Shown here: positions 62,701-64,000 of the stretch, piece after piece
How positions within the stretch are numbered: position 1 is the first letter of the stretch
Layout: every line of letters starts with the position of its first letter
Assembly (NCBI GenBank): GCA_014904985.1
Contig: MU128910.1
Span: 548,521-612,520, forward strand
DNA length: 64,000 nucleotides
Direction of reading: 5' to 3'
Source: Hydnum rufescens UP504
Lineage: Eukaryota; Basidiomycota; Agaricomycetes; Cantharellales; Hydnaceae
Notes under the pieces: model-generated
Databases searched by the model: none
Seen by the model: only the letters and a program-made list of their open reading frames with translations
What the model was told of the DNA's origin: nothing
Program-made: the position numbers and the translations under genes

Positions 62701-62932
62701 CGTTATAGGAAAAGGGATGCCTATACGGCGGAATTCCCAAGTTGTCGGAGCGGGTGACTTGACGATCAAGTTGAGTTCCACACTGTTCGCAGGGAGTAAT
62801 CACTGACTCTCAGTGACCGTGCTTCCTCCGGCTCTTAGATGGAATGTTATATTCCCTGACCGTCTGACAAGTAAGCAGCGCAATTTCATCCGCTTGGCCC
62901 GGGACGAAGATCTCGACGACCGAACATCATGA
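59720..62932 (+). CDS. J-protein (DNAJB/Sis1-like) with ~600-residue disordered linker
   Basis: Hsp70 co-chaperone. Exons: 59720-59830, 59892-59948, 60009-61926, 61972-62351, 62415-62769 and 62839-62932, about 971 residues. The J domain (residues 8-75) has YYQVLGVPRDATPDQIKRAY, HPD in LWHPDRH, and AHEAYTVLTNPDSRDLYDQ. In place of the usual Gly/Phe region there is a linker of roughly 600 residues rich in Pro, Thr, Ser and Asp, including seven-residue repeats of the type LKTPSDG and an acidic DDDDFDVDDADL patch. The C-terminal peptide-binding domains I and II follow (HYPLHVSLETLYSGAKLRY, VKPGWRKGTKIRFAGLGNE, FIVDELSHPKFRREGSNL, GKGMPIRR, IKWNVIFPDRLT). Zinc fingers are absent, so it is class B. 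At about 60250 one G is missing from a G run: restoring it gives NLAGGFDLDQTVLG and keeps frame. Confidence 0.88.
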
Positions 62933-63249
62933 TACATTTGCGATATTGGCGCTGGTCGCTTCATTCCATGACATTTATCTCTGCGGATCAATCATGCCAC
63001 CCTATTCAATTTGCATTGCTCCTATATTTCCCATGTCACATACATGCGGGACGCTGTTTCACGATTAAATGCTACAGTACATGTCGTGAAAGATGAAGGT
63101 GTGATCGAATGAGGAAATGGTGTAGGAACATAACGAATTCAGAATCTGGACAGGCAGTCAGGAGAGAGGAGTGTACGAAACGTTTATGGAAGCAATAATT
63201 GAAAGTACTACAAACATATATAGACAGATGTGGGAGTTGGAATGAAGAC
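62933..63249. other. Intergenic spacer
   Basis: 317 bp between the J-protein stop and the 5S rRNA gene; no feature recognised. Confidence 0.5.
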
Positions 63250-63367
63250 ATCTACGGCCATAGGACTCTGAAAGCACCGCATCCCGTCTGATCTGCGCAG
63301 TTAAGCAGAGTGCCGCCTAGTTAGTACCACGGTGGGGGACCACGCAGGAATCCTGGGTGCTGTGGTT
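63250..63367 (+). rRNA. 5S ribosomal RNA
   Basis: 118-nt 5S rRNA. Diagnostic segments: ACGGCCATAGGACTCTGAAA, CACCGCATCCCGTCTGATCT, GTTAAGCAGAGTGCCGCC, TAGTTAGTACCACGGTGGG, GGGACCACGCAGGAATCC and GGTGCTGTGGTT. The ends pair (ATCTACGGC with GCTGTGGTT, one G-U pair). The 3' flank is a T run (TTTTTCTG), a pol III terminator. At least one base differs from the usual basidiomycete form (CACGCAGG rather than CACGCGGG). It stands alone outside any visible rDNA repeat, so it is a dispersed 5S gene or a recent copy. Confidence 0.92.
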
Positions 63368-63469
63368 TTTCTGTTTCACTTTTATTTTCTGGATGTGTGT
63401 AAAATTTGAGGTGAGCAAATTCGAAAATACGTGAGAGTTGACTCTGTAAATATCTATACAAGTTTTGAA

Positions 63470-64000
63470 TAATTTATTCACACACATTGATGCACTACAA
63501 GGCCCATGAAATTAGAAAATAGTTCATTTTGACTGATTTTGGTTGATTTGACTGAGGCTTGGAGACTAACCGTGGACCTGGCTCCAAAACTTTGCTCAAA
63601 TAAATTAGAGGACATGCTGGATGCCCATAGGAGTGTCCCATAATTTAGGTACACACTTTGAAGTACTCTAAGAGTTGTCAAATTAGAAAAAACTGAATTT
63701 CTACTTGATTGTGCCATAGAGTGGTGGACTAACTGTTGACCTACCTCCAAACCTTGGCCCCAATAAATTAGAGGACACTCTAAATGCCTCTGGAAGGCTC
63801 CCATAATTTTGGTACACACTATGCAGCACTTTAAAGCCTATCAAATTAGAAAAAACTCGATTTCTAATTGATTTCCTTAGAGTTGTAGACCAACTTTTGA
63901 CCTACCTCCAAAACTTGGCTCCAATAAATTAGAGGACACTCTAAATGCCTATAGAAGTCTCTCATAATTTTGGTACACACTTTGCAGCACTTTGAAGCTT
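63470..64000. repeat. Tandem satellite, unit ~160-164 bp, runs off the window
   Basis: At least three AT-rich units. AAATTAGAGGAC recurs at about 63602, 63766 and 63926, and GGTACACACT at about 63648, 63811 and 63972, giving spacings of 160-164 bp. TCAAATTAGAAAAAACT also recurs. The first unit is more diverged than the later ones. The array starts about 100 bp after the 5S gene and continues past the window end. Confidence 0.9.

Noticed and set aside
63470..64000. CRISPR-like array
   Set aside because: Repeats are directly adjacent ~160-bp units without unique spacers, in a eukaryotic genome; it is a satellite.

Overview
The window reads as nuclear DNA of a filamentous basidiomycete (Agaricomycete). 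Genes are broken by many short introns (mostly 44-105 nt, GT-AG with a few GC-AG), and the gene set is typical of mushroom-class fungi: a SWI/SNF ARID subunit, an S53 sedolisin, a BAHD acyltransferase, a Zn2Cys6 factor with a fungal-trans domain, a MQGFN-type CCDC130 and a dispersed 5S rRNA gene. The repeats and duplications resemble Rhizoctonia/Ceratobasidium-like genomes, but that genus-level guess is weak.

Layout. 1-1.2 kb: J-domain gene copy 1, entering from outside the window and frame-shifted. 1.2-5.9 kb: no convincing gene. 5.9-8.0 kb: MFS transporter of the drug/polyamine type. 8.0-8.1 kb: 12-bp minisatellite. 8.86-9.58 kb: TA-flanked Tc1/mariner-type MITE. 9.8-21.56 kb: a duplication graveyard made of three copies (A, B, C) of a ~1.35-kb repeat, an inverted decayed copy of the J-domain gene, and two to three broken copies of the SWI1-like gene. 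Copy C is split by a ~1.26-kb foldback element. 21.6-24.2 kb: S53 peptidase whose upstream region is repeat copy C. 25.9-28.25 kb: divergent ITPase/HAM1 and CCDC174 genes, 58 bp apart. 31.0-36.3 kb: the full-length SWI1-like gene. 36.6-37.9 kb: CCDC130/Saf4. 38.2-40.0 kb: BAHD acyltransferase. 42.1-45.7 kb: inositol-polyphosphate 5-phosphatase. 46.0-49.4 kb: NOM1/Sgd1. 50.3-54.9 kb: two Ser/Pro-rich proteins of unknown function. 55.3-58.1 kb: Zn2Cys6 factor. 59.7-62.9 kb: J-protein with a very long disordered linker. 63.25 kb: 5S rRNA. From 63.47 kb to the end: a ~160-bp satellite array.

There is no operon logic here; most genes are housekeeping (chromatin remodelling, splicing, ribosome biogenesis, nucleotide-pool cleaning, phosphoinositide turnover, chaperone). 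The accessory content lies in 1-24 kb. The clearest unusual structures are: an intron-retaining inverted duplication of ~3.6 kb of the SWI1-like gene, whose copies differ by one base that switches which of two 3' splice sites keeps the frame; the foldback element; an intron inside the start codon of the CCDC130 gene; three candidate GC-AG introns; and the J-protein linker. I did not find a clearly new defence or biosynthetic system.

Caution for all gene models: at least six conserved genes carry a single-base frame break, four or five of them explained by one lost base in a short G or C run. This looks more like sequence error than pseudogene decay. Exon borders were inferred by eye from splice motifs and protein conservation.
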